From: Mesostigma viride
Taxonomy: Eukaryota > Streptophyta > Mesostigmatophyceae > Mesostigmatales > Mesostigmataceae
Assembly: GCA_009746045.1 (NCBI GenBank)
Contig: RPFO01000002.1
Span: forward strand, 1,641,642-1,705,641
DNA length: 64,000 nt
Direction of reading: 5' to 3'
The notes under the pieces: generated by a model
Told to the model about the DNA's origin: nothing
Seen by the model: only the letters and a program-made list of their open reading frames with translations
Databases searched by the model: none
Shown here: piece after piece, positions 21,667 through 33,400 of the stretch
Position numbering within the stretch: position 1 is the stretch's first letter
How the letters are laid out: every line of letters begins with the position of its first letter
Program-made: the position numbers and the translations under genes

Positions 21667-24600
21667 TTACACGACCCGGGGCATGCTTGCCAACTGCACT
21701 GAGGACGACGTCGAGGTCGACGACACGTTGGGCGTCAGCTTCTTGACCGTCTCGCACGCCGACTCGATGTCCCCCAGGGAGCTGGCCGAGGACCCCGCCC
21801 GGTCCTCCGTGTTCCCCTTGTACGCGTTGGCACCCTTCTCCTTTTGCACGATGTAGAACCCTTGCACGGGTGGCACGATGAGCGCGTACACGACGCCCGC
21901 GACCTCCATGGCCGCGAACAGCGGCTGCAGCAGCAGCAGGAGGTACATGAGCGAGAGGTACCGCAGGATGCCCGTGGCGCCGAGTCGGAACGTGATCGCA
22001 AAGCCCAGCAGGTAGCCCCAGCAGGATAGGAACACGTTGAGCACCAGCAGGCAGCTGAACGCGAGGCTGGTGGACGCGAAGAGGATGTTCACGAGCACGC
22101 CGAGCCAGACCAGCGGGGCAAGCGCCCACGACGCCACCATGATGGCCAGGATGGCGCGGTGGTGGAAGGGGATGTCGGTGTGCGCGCGGCACACGAGCAC
22201 GAGCCCGCCGAACCAGCGGCGGCGCTGGCGGATGAAGTCCATTACGCTGAAGGGACTTTGCTCGTACATGAATCGGTCGATCCAGCGGAAGTGGACGCCG
22301 CGCGCGCGTGCCATGAGCGCAAAGTAAGCGTCCTGCGGGTTGGTGCAGGTGGTGGGGTCAGAGGAATCAAGGGTCAGGAACAGGCTTAAAACTTGCCATT
22401 GTTTGGGACAGCAGACAAATAGGGGCCAGCAATGACCAATGCCTTATGCCAGCGTGGAGGAAACAGTACTACTAGGGTTGCGTGGTCCTGATGTTAGATA
22501 CATTTCTCCAAGCCGATCACATGCTAGCCACCGGGTAAAAATACTCAAGGAGCAGGCATGGAGAGACAGCCTATGAAAGAGGGCTCTCAAAAACAGAGTC
22601 AGCACGGACGTTTAACTTTAAACTCTTAGGAGGCCCTTGACTTTAAAGCCTAGATCCTAAATCCTAAACCCTAAGCAAACCCAGCGTGCAGATGCAAGTA
22701 TTCAAAATCCACTGTGGCGATGGACCTCTGCATGCCGTGGTCAATCACCTTCTAATAACTAGCACACGAACAGGCGCAAGAATCAAGCATACCTCGGTGA
22801 TGGACCCCTGCACGCCGTGGTCGAACCCGACCGCCTTCTCAACCGCGTTGCTGCACACGACGTACGAGCCGTGCATGCCGATCCACGCCTCGCCAGCCTG
22901 GTACTGGAGCCGGAACTTGCCATAGTCGTCCGCCACCCGCACGCAGTCCGCCAGGGTGTTCACGTAGTGCTCGATCGGCTCCACGCGGCCGTACAGGATC
23001 ACGCCCTGGCCGATGCTGCCGTACACCTGTCGCCCGGACGCCACCAGGCCCGCCTCGCGCGTGCAGTGCGCAACGATGCCCTCCACTGTATCCACCCCGA
23101 AGCTGGTCTCCTCGTCGAGGTGCACGATCCAATCCGACGAGTCCGCGGGGGACGCCAGGATCGCGAAATGCAGCGCACGGGCCTTGTACTTGGCGCCCGT
23201 CTTGGTCGAGAAGGAGGAGGGGACGAGGAGCTCGTACACGTTCCCCTCACACTCGGCCGGCAGGCGGTCGGAGAGAGCCAGTGGGTTGTCCGTCACGACC
23301 TCCACCCGGAAGGAGCAGCGCGGCAGGCAGGAGAAGAGGACGGCAAAGGCGTGCTGCGCGTTGCGGGCGACCAGGTTCGGGTTGCACCCGCGCGTGACGA
23401 TGCGGAAGAACAGGCGCGCGCCACCTGGCAGCGTCTCGTCGGCCACGTGGAGCGGGATGGCCACCATGTCGCGGTCGCCAGCATTGCCATCCTTGACATT
23501 GCTAGCGGATGCACCGTCCGCCATCATGGCAGCAGGCTCGCCGCCAGCTGCCACCGTCGGCGCTGTGGGCTTCCCGCTCACCGCCTCTTCAGCCTTCACC
23601 GCCTCCACCTGTGCGTCCGCCTCAGCCTTCATCCCCCCACGGGTCGTGTCCACGGCCTGGGCAGCGCCGCCAGCACCAGGGGTGACAGGTGGCAGCGCCG
23701 GGTACTTGACGTGGCGCACGGCGGGCCACAGGACGTGCCCTGCCACGTTGAACACCAGCATGGGCAGCGAGGAGAGGGAGGCCCACTTGAGGATGTCCAC
23801 CAGGGTGTCCACGGCAGACCAGTGGCCGCGACAGTCCGCCAGGTCGTACCGCATGCCGTAGGGGAGGTCCTCCGTCGCGAGCGAGCCGGAGAAGAGCGCG
23901 GGCCAGTGCGCGGGGCTGCCCAGGATGACGGCCGCGACGGCGACCAGGGTCCCTGCCATCGCCCCGTAGTAGAGGGCCAGGCGGAGCACCAGGTACGAGG
24001 AGCAGAGGGAGTCGAGCGCGACAGCGAGCGAGGGCACGGCCGGGAAGGCGGCGCGGAGCCGCTTGTGGGCGCGCACGACAAGCGCCTCAGCGGGGCGCTC
24101 GAGCAGGTAGTGGGAAGCCACCGAGGTCCCTGCCAGGGCGGCGAAGAAGGCGAGCGCATGCAGTTCGGTCGAGTGGGCCGCAAGCGACACGGGCGGGAAG
24201 TAGCGCAAGGAATAGGCGTGGGCGGCCGCCTGGTAGATGTACAGGCCGTAGGAGATGGTGCCGAGGAAGCGGGCTGGGCGGCACGATAGTGGGCCGCTCA
24301 GCATGTCGGTGCCGGACGCAAGTGAGCAGATGATGGCGGCAGAGACGGGCGAGAGCATACCGCGGCCGACCCACTCCTGCCAGGTGCCCGAGAAGACCCT
24401 GGGGTCCACCGTGGAGAATATGACCAGCAGCGCGGTCACGCAGGCGGTGGCGGTGAGCGGCCGGACGCGCATCCAGGCCTTCGAGAGAAAGCGGCGCGCC
24501 GTGTTTTCGCTGCTGGCACCCAAGCTTCCGGTGGTGCTGCCGCCATCATCAGCGCCCTCGGCCTGGCTCTCGCGGCACTGGACAAAGGACACGCCCAAGG

Positions 24601-25655
24601 TGACCCCAAGGAGGAATTCGGGCACGTGGGCGCGGAAGGCGACCACGTTGATCGGGTTGAAGACGAACATGTCGTTGTTGTAGGCACCGCTGGCCCAGGC
24701 GGCCGACCACAGTGAGTAGCAGTAGAGCGCCAGCGCGACGACTGTCCGGCTGACATGGCCCAGGGACGCCAGAACATCGCGCGCCGTCGGAAACAGTGCG
24801 TAGCACAAGACAAACGCGCCGACGGTCCAGGCGGGGATGTTGTAGGCGTTAATGAAGTGCTCGGTGCGCCAAGCCTGAACGGAGAAGAGGACGGTCACCA
24901 GGGACTTTGGCTCGATGGCGCTCGAGGGCAGGATGGGTAGCATGAGCACAATGGAGGCGATCATGGCCGGGTACAGGTGGGCGATGCGCTTGACCATCCA
25001 GGCGGTCACATTGGCGATGCGGCGGCCCGACGCGGCGTACTGATACGCGAGCACGAAGCCCGACAGCACGAAGAAGAAGGAGAGCGCCTGGGGGCCCCAT
25101 GCCGAGAAGCCGTTAAACCTCGCGCTCGAGGTCTCCTTGTAAAAATGGAACAGGATCTGCGAGGAGGGATGATGCGAGCGCGGGGGCATAGAACGACGCG
25201 GAAAAAAAGGTTACGATTCACATACGCACACCGTGTCATTGAACCTCGAGCGGAAATACAAGAACCAAGATCGCTCTTTACACGTCGGCAAAAGGAAATA
25301 GCGTTGTCTTTTGTCTACACCCAGTGCCATCGACCATGGTGCCTATAATGGTGCCGGAGTCGCTGACGGCGGCTAGGATATTTGACTGCCAGACGAGGTA
25401 GCCGACCGATGTGGTCTGACTGCTACTGGCATCCGTGGCATGATGACCCGCGAAACCACCGCGAGCCCGAGGCAACGAATTCGGCTAACGACACGTTATG
25501 TACATAGTACGTAGAAACCTACGAGTAGAAAGGGCGAAAACAAACGCCCGCAAACTTACAATGTGGATGGCACCGAGGAATCGCAGGATGTCGAGGGAGC
25601 CCAGGTATGCCGGGCCGACCTTGCGGGCGGCCGGCTTTTCGAAAAGTGCGACCAT
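21667..25655 (-). CDS. Fusion of acyltransferase-3 domain and Egghead-like GT2 glycosyltransferase
   Basis: Three exons, all phase 0: 25655-25560 (ATG, donor GTAAGT), 25156-22793 (acceptor CTCGCAG, donor GTATGC) and 22332-21667; about 1041 residues. Residues about 20-400 form a multi-membrane acyltransferase-3 (OatA/NodX type) domain, starting LDILRFLGAIHI, with FFFVLSGFVLAYQY and FLGTISYGLYIYQ. Two more hydrophobic segments and a low-complexity linker follow. Residues about 620-900 resemble animal Egghead beta-1,4-mannosyltransferase: DWIVHLDEET, GSYVV, FDHGVQGSITED across the second splice, MYEQSPF, RQRRRWFGG. About four or five C-terminal membrane segments and FYIVQKEKG follow. Likely a Golgi/ER enzyme that extends and O-acylates a glycan or glycolipid. 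The single long exon spans both domains, so the fusion is not a prediction artefact. Confidence 0.85.
22333..22792 (-). other. Intron 2 of the fusion gene, with a copy of the exon edge
   Basis: The splice GAG|GTATGC to CCGCAG|GACGCT restores the Egghead motif GSITED. Inside the intron, 22716-22745 repeats the last 30 coding bases of the upstream exon (22796-22825) with about six differences; the copy lacks the donor. A CCTAAACCCTAAG stretch at 22665-22678 resembles plant telomere repeats. Confidence 0.75.
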
Positions 25656-25850
25656 CTTGGGTTTTCGGTATAGAAAAACGATGGGGCAGATGATATGGCG
25701 ACAATGTGCGTTGGTTTATGGCTTATTGCTTGGGACCGGAAGCTGTCATTGCCTGTCGTTTAGTTGTGTAATGCGCGTTGTGGTTGTCATGATTGGAATT
25801 GGGCAGACCAAGGCAAATTTATAACAATGGCTGGGCAGGCAAACGGGTTA

Positions 25851-25967
25851 CACGTGTCCGCCACTCAGGCCGCGGTGGAAGGAGATGCCCTTATGTTGTC
25901 ACACGTGTCCCGTCGTTTGACCCTCGGCGCCTCTTGTCGTGCTCACACGTGTCACAATGCCACGTGT
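25851..25967. promoter_or_regulatory. Cluster of four CACGTGT (G-box/ABRE-like) sites
   Basis: CACGTGT occurs at 25851, 25902, 25946 and 25961, three of them followed by CC. The cluster is 196-312 bp upstream of the start codon of the minus-strand fusion gene and 1.5 kb from the next gene. In plants CACGTG is bound by bZIP and bHLH factors and ACGTGTC is the core of the abscisic-acid response element. Four in 117 bp is far above chance, so a promoter role is inferred. Confidence 0.6.
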
Positions 25968-25979
25968 CCCACCTTGAAA

Positions 25980-27430
25980 TCCTAGCCATCGTTCTGCTTA
26001 GTGCTTACGTCGGTAGTTTTTTGCTCGCCGTATTCCTAGTTTCCTACGTCAAAGCTACACTATTCAGTTCTGCCTTTCTGGATACATGTACGTCATCCTT
26101 ACGTGTATATCATCCGTATACGCGTACATCATCCTTGACCTGGGCATTACAAACAACATGGGACGAAACGCGCGCGATATACTGTACATCCTTTAGTAGA
26201 CGGTTCCTTGGGGCAAGATTCGGCTGTCCTGGGAATCAACTGACTGACAAAATAATGACCGCGGTCCTGGCGCCGCGGCGTACGGGCGCGTACCTAGCGT
26301 GGCGCGGGCGCGTGAAGATTTCGGGGAAATGGGTATATTTTCAGGTAAATAGGTGTACGTTTATTCCAAATATAGCCAATAGGTAATCCCTGCTAAGCCT
26401 AGGGTATCAAGATGTCAGTGGCTAAAACGGAGCCTTACTAGACCACGGAAGCCACTGGACTTCTAATGGGTTGTCATTGGGCATGTGGGTAAAGATCCTG
26501 TTTTTGCCCATGAGGTCATGAAAGATCTCAAGTGGGCTGGGCTTATCCTGGTCCGCGCCAGGGTCCCAGATTTTGTTTTGTTCATTTGCAACCATCCAGT
26601 AGCGTCGCATGCCGGAGTTCCATAGGTAAATGAAGGGAAATGGGTATATTTTATTAGCCAAAGGAGCGTGAAGATTTACTTGCATTTCTGCGAAAGCGCG
26701 ACCATCTTGCCAGTAAGGATACTACAGTAGTTATAGATTCCCTGTTGCCCTTGGGCGGCGTGGGACACAACAACAACAACAACAACAAGAAGGATACTAG
26801 TTGCCAGTAGTACGGATAGACCGTTCGATAACCTCAGCAGTCAGCACTTCACTCAGGCGCGGCGTGCCAGGGTATACTGACCGACTGACCGACGACTGAC
26901 CGACATTTTACTTGACTGACATTTTACGACTGGCCGTTACCCGCTGCCCGTTCCTCATTAGTGATTAGGCCTTTTACGCGAATATGGCAGTCAGCCACGA
27001 GGCCGGCAACTTGTCAAGTGGCCAGCTCAATCTCACCGAGATGATTCCGATGGTGATTGCAGTCCTGGCTAGTCCTGGACAGTCTGGGCATGCTGTCTCT
27101 TTGGCGCAAGGATGGCGTACGTATCCAGACTGCTGCGAGGAACCAACAATCGCAGTACCGTAGTGCTTTTGGCCAAATAATTCTCTCGTTTTGTATCTCA
27201 GGAGCTCTTTCAGCTGGAATGCAATTCGCATGCTATAGCCAGAACTTATCTCTTGCAAGCATGGCTGGAGACGGATTGGGGATGCGCGCCCGTCTGTTTC
27301 TATGAATTCCAGGCTACCATTTCAGCTTCAAGACAGTACGGCTCAGTCCAGACTATTCAAGTTCAAGGCGACCTCTGTCTTACTTAGCGGCCTTCTGGCC
27401 TGACTTTATCAACTCTCTTCGCCAGGCAAA
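25980..27430. other. Intergenic region between divergent genes
   Basis: Shared upstream space of the minus-strand fusion gene and the plus-strand LisH gene. It contains (CAA)n at 26767-26788 and a CTGACCGA-type short repeat at 26877-26905. Two related stretches (GCGTGAAGATTT with AAATGGGTATATTTT) lie at 26308-26342 and 26637-26675. A minus-strand 87-codon ORF at 26422-26685 (with WDPGADQDKPSPLEIFHDLM) reads as protein-like but is unrecognised; it could be an exon remnant. Confidence 0.4.
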
Positions 27431-30400
27431 ATGGTGCTCGGCGACATAACTCTAAACGAGCTGGCTCTGGACAAGCTCGTGGCTGAGCATGTTGGCCTAG
27501 AGTCTTCATCTTCTAAATCCGCCGGAGATTGGCTCTCGGTGCAGAGCAAAGTGGATGAAGTTGCCCGTTGCATGTATACTGGGGATGTTGAGAACGCGAT
27601 AGCTTTGCTAAGACAGCTTTGTCCATCTTTGCTTGAAGACCAACGCCTCTACTTCCGGCTGCAGAAGCAGGTGGGTTGGCGGCTGAGGGGGGGTGCAGAT
27701 GGGTTTGGTGCGTGCATGGGTGCGTCCACTTGTGCTCGGATTTATATCGTCAGCTGTTCTGATGTGTGCAACAAGTAGCGCAGAGCTCTATCGCACGTGT
27801 GTTTTTGGTGCCGTGGATAATTAATTGAGAGATTGCATCAGTATATCAGGGATTTGTAATGAATTCCAATCTGCGCATGCGTCTTGTGAGTGGCAAGTTG
27901 CGGCCGATGGTGCGGGGAGAATACGTGTCGCATTTCATGATGATCATGTTGAACAAATTGTATGCCTTCCAGGCATCAGATTGTGAATGCATGGGATGTA
28001 CAGATATAGAGGCTAGGTTGCCACTATTTTAATGAGGTGAAGGTAGCCAATACGAAGCAGCCATCTTTACCACATGGTCAGATATCGTGTGCCTAATAAA
28101 ATCCCCTCCATAAAGATTTCCTTTCTGTGTGTCGATAGGCATCCCTCAGAGGTTTGGCACAGCCTACCTGGCATTCATTTTTCCATCCCCTCCCCCCTTC
28201 CCCCCTTTTCCGTTTTTCTTCTGGCTTGGTTTTTTCTTTTGCTGATGGCACACACGCCTCCGAATGTTGATGCATATTGGTGGCATGCCCCCGGCCGGTG
28301 TTCCCCCATTGCAGCACTTCATCGAGCTGGCGCGGCACGGTGATCCGGCCTCCATCCAGAAGGCCATCCAGTGCTCCCGCACCACCCTGGCCCCCCTGGC
28401 CATGGACGCATACCCGGTAAGCTGGCGGCACGGTGATGGTTGTGGTTGCAGGATTATGGTGACGGTGATAGGATTAGTAGTTTTACTGCCCCAGCTGGGG
28501 GAGCCGTGACAGCCATGGGATGGCGGTGATAGCATTAGTAGTCTATGGCCCCAGCAGGTGACATCGATAGGATTATCGCCCCAGCTGGCGACACGCAGGC
28601 ACGGTGACGTCGATAGGACCAGTTGATGTTCCAGTCGGCGGGAAGGGAGCAATGATGTGATTATCCGATGGGATTATGCGATGGGATTATGAAATGGGAT
28701 TATGCACGGTCACCCGCCACTAGTTGGCACCCTGCCCTGCACGCGGCCCCGCCCCATCAGTGATGCCTATAGTTACCAAGGTGGCTCCTATCAGGTTGCT
28801 CCTATCAGCGATGACTACAGTAACCAAGGTGGATTGATTATAGTAGCCAAGTTGGTTGATTATAGTAACCAAGACGGCTTTGCTATGACACTGACGAGCT
28901 GATGTCCATGATTGTGTCTAGGACTGGCACTCTGCCGCGAGCGCCCGTGTGTCTGTACTGAAGTCACACGGTTGTGATGTATGTGATGTAGAGCGAGGCG
29001 TACCGAAGCACCCCATCTACCTGCCTGCAGCTCAACCAGCTGTCTTTGCATCCTACACAGACTCTTTTGTACGTTGATCCTTTCCTGGACGTACTGCGTG
29101 TTGCCCATGATTGCTGGCAACTGTTCATCCGCCCGCCTTGACCGTGGGCGCCCCCACCTCCCCTTGACTGTGGGCGCCCCCACCCCCCTTGACCGTGGGC
29201 GCCCCCACCTCCCCTTGACTGTGGGCGCCCCCACCTCCCCTTGACCGTGGGCGCCCCCACCTCCCCTTGACTGTGGGCGCCCCCACCTCCCCTTGACCGT
29301 GGGCGCCCCCACCTCCCCTTGACTGTGGGCGCCCCCACCCCCCAAACCCCACCCCCCAACCCCCGTGTATCCTTACCTGCAGGAGGCCTACTCGGAGTTC
29401 AAGCATGTCATGCTGGTGCTCATGTACAGCCAGCACGACGCAGACTCACCCGTGGCCAAGGAGGTGAGGAATTTGCCCCTTTGCCAAGGAGGTGGGGCGC
29501 GCGCAACGCAATTTGGCAAAGGAAGTGAAGCTGTGGCCAAGTAGGCGGGCCATTGACCCGTGGCGAAGGAGCTGAGGCACTCACTCATGGCCAAGGAGGT
29601 GGGGCAGTGCATCCCAGCACAGAGTGCGCCGCCATGCCAAGCGCCAGCACACGATGCGTTAGAGTGGCTGATGTGGTCCAATCACCGCCTCGGCTGTTTT
29701 GGTAGTGGGTGCAGCAGATGGACCACCTGGGTCTCTCTGCATCCGTCGGTAGTGGTCACACCTAGGATGTGGTAGTGGTCACCTCGCATCGCGCCAGCGC
29801 CCCGCACTACGCCGCGCGGCCGCACCAGCCCTGGGTAGTGGTCACACCTACGGAGATGTTGCGGCAACTGCTACGTCATGCGTGTCTTTGCCGTCTTGTC
29901 ATTGCTGGCCCATGTCACTGGCCCTAGTGTAGCATCAACCCCCCCACCCCCCACCCGCCCCCCCCACCCCCAACCCCCCCCCCCACCCCACCCCCGCCCC
30001 GCCCCGCCCCGCCCCGCCCCGCCCCGCCCCGCCCCGCCCCGCCCCGCCCCGCCCCGCCCCGCCCCGCCCCGCCCCGCCCCGCCCCGCCCCGCCCGCCCCG
30101 CCCCGCCCCGCCCCGCCCCGCCCCGCCCCGCCCCGCCCCGCCCCGCCCCGCCCCGCCCCGCCCCGCCCCGCCCCGCCCCGCCCCGCCCCGCCCCGCCCCG
30201 CCCCGCCCCGCCCCGCCCCGCCCCGCCCGCCCCGCCCCACCCCACCCCACCCCACCCCACCCTACCCCACCTCACCCCACCCCACCCCACCCCACCCCAC
30301 CCCACCCCACCCCACCCTACCCCAGCCCACTGTAGCCACCCCGTGGATGTGCGCGACTTAATACAAATTTTGAATAATAACCTTCTGGTCATGCAACCAC

Positions 30401-33400
30401 CGTGTTGCTATACCTCTCCCCGCCACTGCACCCACCCCAGTGGAGCCTGGAGGCGCGCAACTCGCTCACGGCGCTGCTGGCGTCCACGCTCTACTACAAG
30501 CTCAAGGCGCGGCCGCCCCGGCTGGCCATGCTGCTGCGCTACCTGACCATGTGAGTGTCCGGTCTTGGGTGCAAGTGTGTGCAAGGCATGTGCAATCTTT
30601 GATAACCCCCTAAACCCTAGACCCTGAAACCGGGCGGTCACTCCGAGCATGTGATAAAATAGGCACACTTTGTCGAATGATTGAAGGAAGGAAGGAAGGA
30701 AGGAAGGAAGGAGGGAGGGAGGGAGGGAGGGAGGGAGGGAGGGAGGGAGGGAGGGAGGGAGGGAGGGAGGGAGGGAGGGAGGGAGGGAGGGAGGGAGGGA
30801 GGGAGGAGGGAGGGAGGGAGGGAGGGGAGGGAGGGAGGGAGGGGGAGGAGGGAGGGAGGGAGGGAGGGAGGGAGGGAGGGAGGGAGGGAGGAAGGAAGGA
30901 AGGAAGGAAGGAAGGAGTGTACTTGGGGCGTTGGGGGTGTCAGTTTTTGACCCCGGCCTCCTGTCCATATTGACAATAAACGACAGCTGGCAACTACGAT
31001 GCAGATGCGGAGTGCCCTCAAGGAGATCTTTCGATTGCGCTATTAAAACTTAAGATTTCACTCCCCAGCCTCCTGCTTGGCCAGTCTTGACTTTGGCCCA
31101 TGGGATGAGATGGGGCCAGCACACAGCCATTTTCACCTGCCTGGTAGGCCCACAATCACCCAACAGAAAACCGACTTTCCTAGTAGCAAAGGGATGCTCG
31201 CCGATCCTCTTGCGGAAGTCTGTTGCGCGCGCTCCTATGTAAAAGTTGGGGGTTGACTGCTAGGTTACCATTTGTTGCTTGCCTCGACAAAGTGGGGGGT
31301 GATTGCCGGGAAACCCAGGCAATGACCGTACCCCGTTGTCTCCAGTGTTTTCGTGTGGCTATTTATGTCATGACCACTGGCCATGCTGCTGCGCCACCTG
31401 ACCATATGAGTGCGAGGCAAGGCTTGTGGCAATCCAAACCAACTCTCATACTTGTCGCTATCCAAACCAACTCTCATCCTTGTGGCTATCCAAACCAACT
31501 CTCATACTTGTCGCTATCCAAACCAACTCTCACTTGTCGCTATCCAAACCAACTCTCATACTTGTCGCTATCCAAACCAACTCTCACACCAGCTGTTCGC
31601 CCCCCCTCCCCCCCCAGATTTCCCACCACCACCACGCAACATCGCTCCCCCAGGGCATGCTTCCTCTTCTGTTTTACCCCCGAGAGTGCCTACTCGTTTT
31701 ATTCCCATTCCATGCTCATGTCCGACTGTCCGGGACGTACAAGCTGTTCTGTTCCACCCCCGTCACGTTCTTGCTCACTGGCTGCATCGCCCCTCCATGC
31801 CCTACTCCCCGCCCCCAGGACGTACAACCTGTTCTGCGCCACACCGGAGATTGACGCGGCCGTGCAGCGGGAGGCGGTCGCGGCGTCGGGCGGGATAAGC
31901 GAGGGGCTGCTGCCACCTGGCACCCCGCACGCGCCGTCGCCGCTGCCGCCAGACATCCTGCTGATGGAGCCGTACGCCGAGGCGGACGTGCAGGTGGGGG
32001 CTGTAGTGGTTGTTTCTCTATAATGGAATATGGTGGATGAGTGCGCCAAGGGAACCAGCGTATAGAGCTCTCTGGCTGATTGGGTTGTACGCCGAGGCCG
32101 ACGTGCAGGTGGGGGCTACGTGCAGTGGAGTACAGTGGATAAGAGTTATGGCTAGTACCGTGCACGCGCGTTGATGGTGGATGGTGCATCCGGTGCCCTA
32201 TACCTTTAACCCTGCACCCTAAACCCTAAACAGTGGGGCTGGTGTGCAGGTGGGGACATCCGTCACCGAGCTGACACCTACGCATTTTTGCAAACAGATG
32301 GTAGCTACAGACCTTTGTTCATAGTGACCATCAACATGGTTGTTCGTTCTTCGTAGCGTATTGAGCCGCATACATCACATCACCTACATCCTGTCAGTAG
32401 CCTTGTGCTCTTTCTATGACAGGTGTGCAGGGTGTGCTCTTTACACTACAGGTGTGCAAGGTGTGCTCTTTATATTACAGGTGTGAAGGATGTGCTCTTT
32501 ACATTACAGGCGTGCAAGATGTGCTCTTTACATGACAGGTGTGCAAGATGTGCTCTTTTTAGTACAGGTGTGCAAGATGTGCTCTTTCTATTACAGGTGT
32601 GCAGGGTGTGCTCTTTATAGTACAGGTGTGCAAGGTGTGCTCTTTACATTTCTAAATGCGTGCCTGCTTGCGCACATGTTTGACGGGTCACAGCGACCCA
32701 TCACAGTGGCACATGCTTGGCGACATTGTTGCATGGGTTGCCGGTGGGGTGGTCGGGGATACTTGCGGTGGGCCGACTCGTTGCACGGGGTGCCTGTGCC
32801 CTGTTTGCGTGTTCGGCCGGCTGCCGGCCGCTATGGGGTGTTGGCGGCTGTCGTCCCTGACAGGCGCTGGTGCATGCGGTGGACGTTGACCGGCAGCGCG
32901 CGGTGGATGCCCTGAAGCTGGCCGACGGCAACCTGGCAGAAGCGTTCATGGTGAGTCCAAAGTTGCACCGGTGCTATTTAATGAGCGAATCCGTAGTTGC
33001 ACCGGTGCTATCAAATGACTGGCAAAGGCATATACCAGGGAGCAAGCACCGCAGGCAGAAGCCTTCATGGTGAGCAGGGAGGCTGCTGGGCTTGGCGTTG
33101 GTGGGGGTGGGGGTGGGGTGGAGAGGGGTGGTCGTGGTGGGAGCAATGCAGGTTTGTTGTGATGGAGATTGGGCCTTGTTAATCAGCAGTTGACTTCGGC
33201 GTGCTCACTTCTAAGTCGGCTGGGGCCTTGCGTCAGCACAGCTGGGATTACTCATCTTGGCTCCTTGCTGGAAATAGAGAGGGCAGCCTTGGTGATAAGC
33301 CTGTCATGAATGGTATGTTACCCAAGTAGGGACCCTGGTTGGGTGGGTGGCTGGCTTATTGTCTCATGGAATGGCTGTTGCTTCCCCCTTCCCCTGCTTC

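Noticed and set aside
22817-24289. 490-codon plus-strand ORF antisense to the fusion gene
   Set aside because: GC-rich shadow of the true minus-strand exon; its His/Arg/Gly-rich translation has no domain, whereas the minus frame has two clear domains.
29878-30546. Long Pro/Ala/Arg or Gly/Arg ORFs on both strands
   Set aside because: They are translations of the CCCCG pentanucleotide array; no stop is possible in most frames.
30408-31021. Long Leu/Pro/Ser and Arg/Glu/Gly ORFs
   Set aside because: They are translations of the GGAA/GGGA array in an intron.
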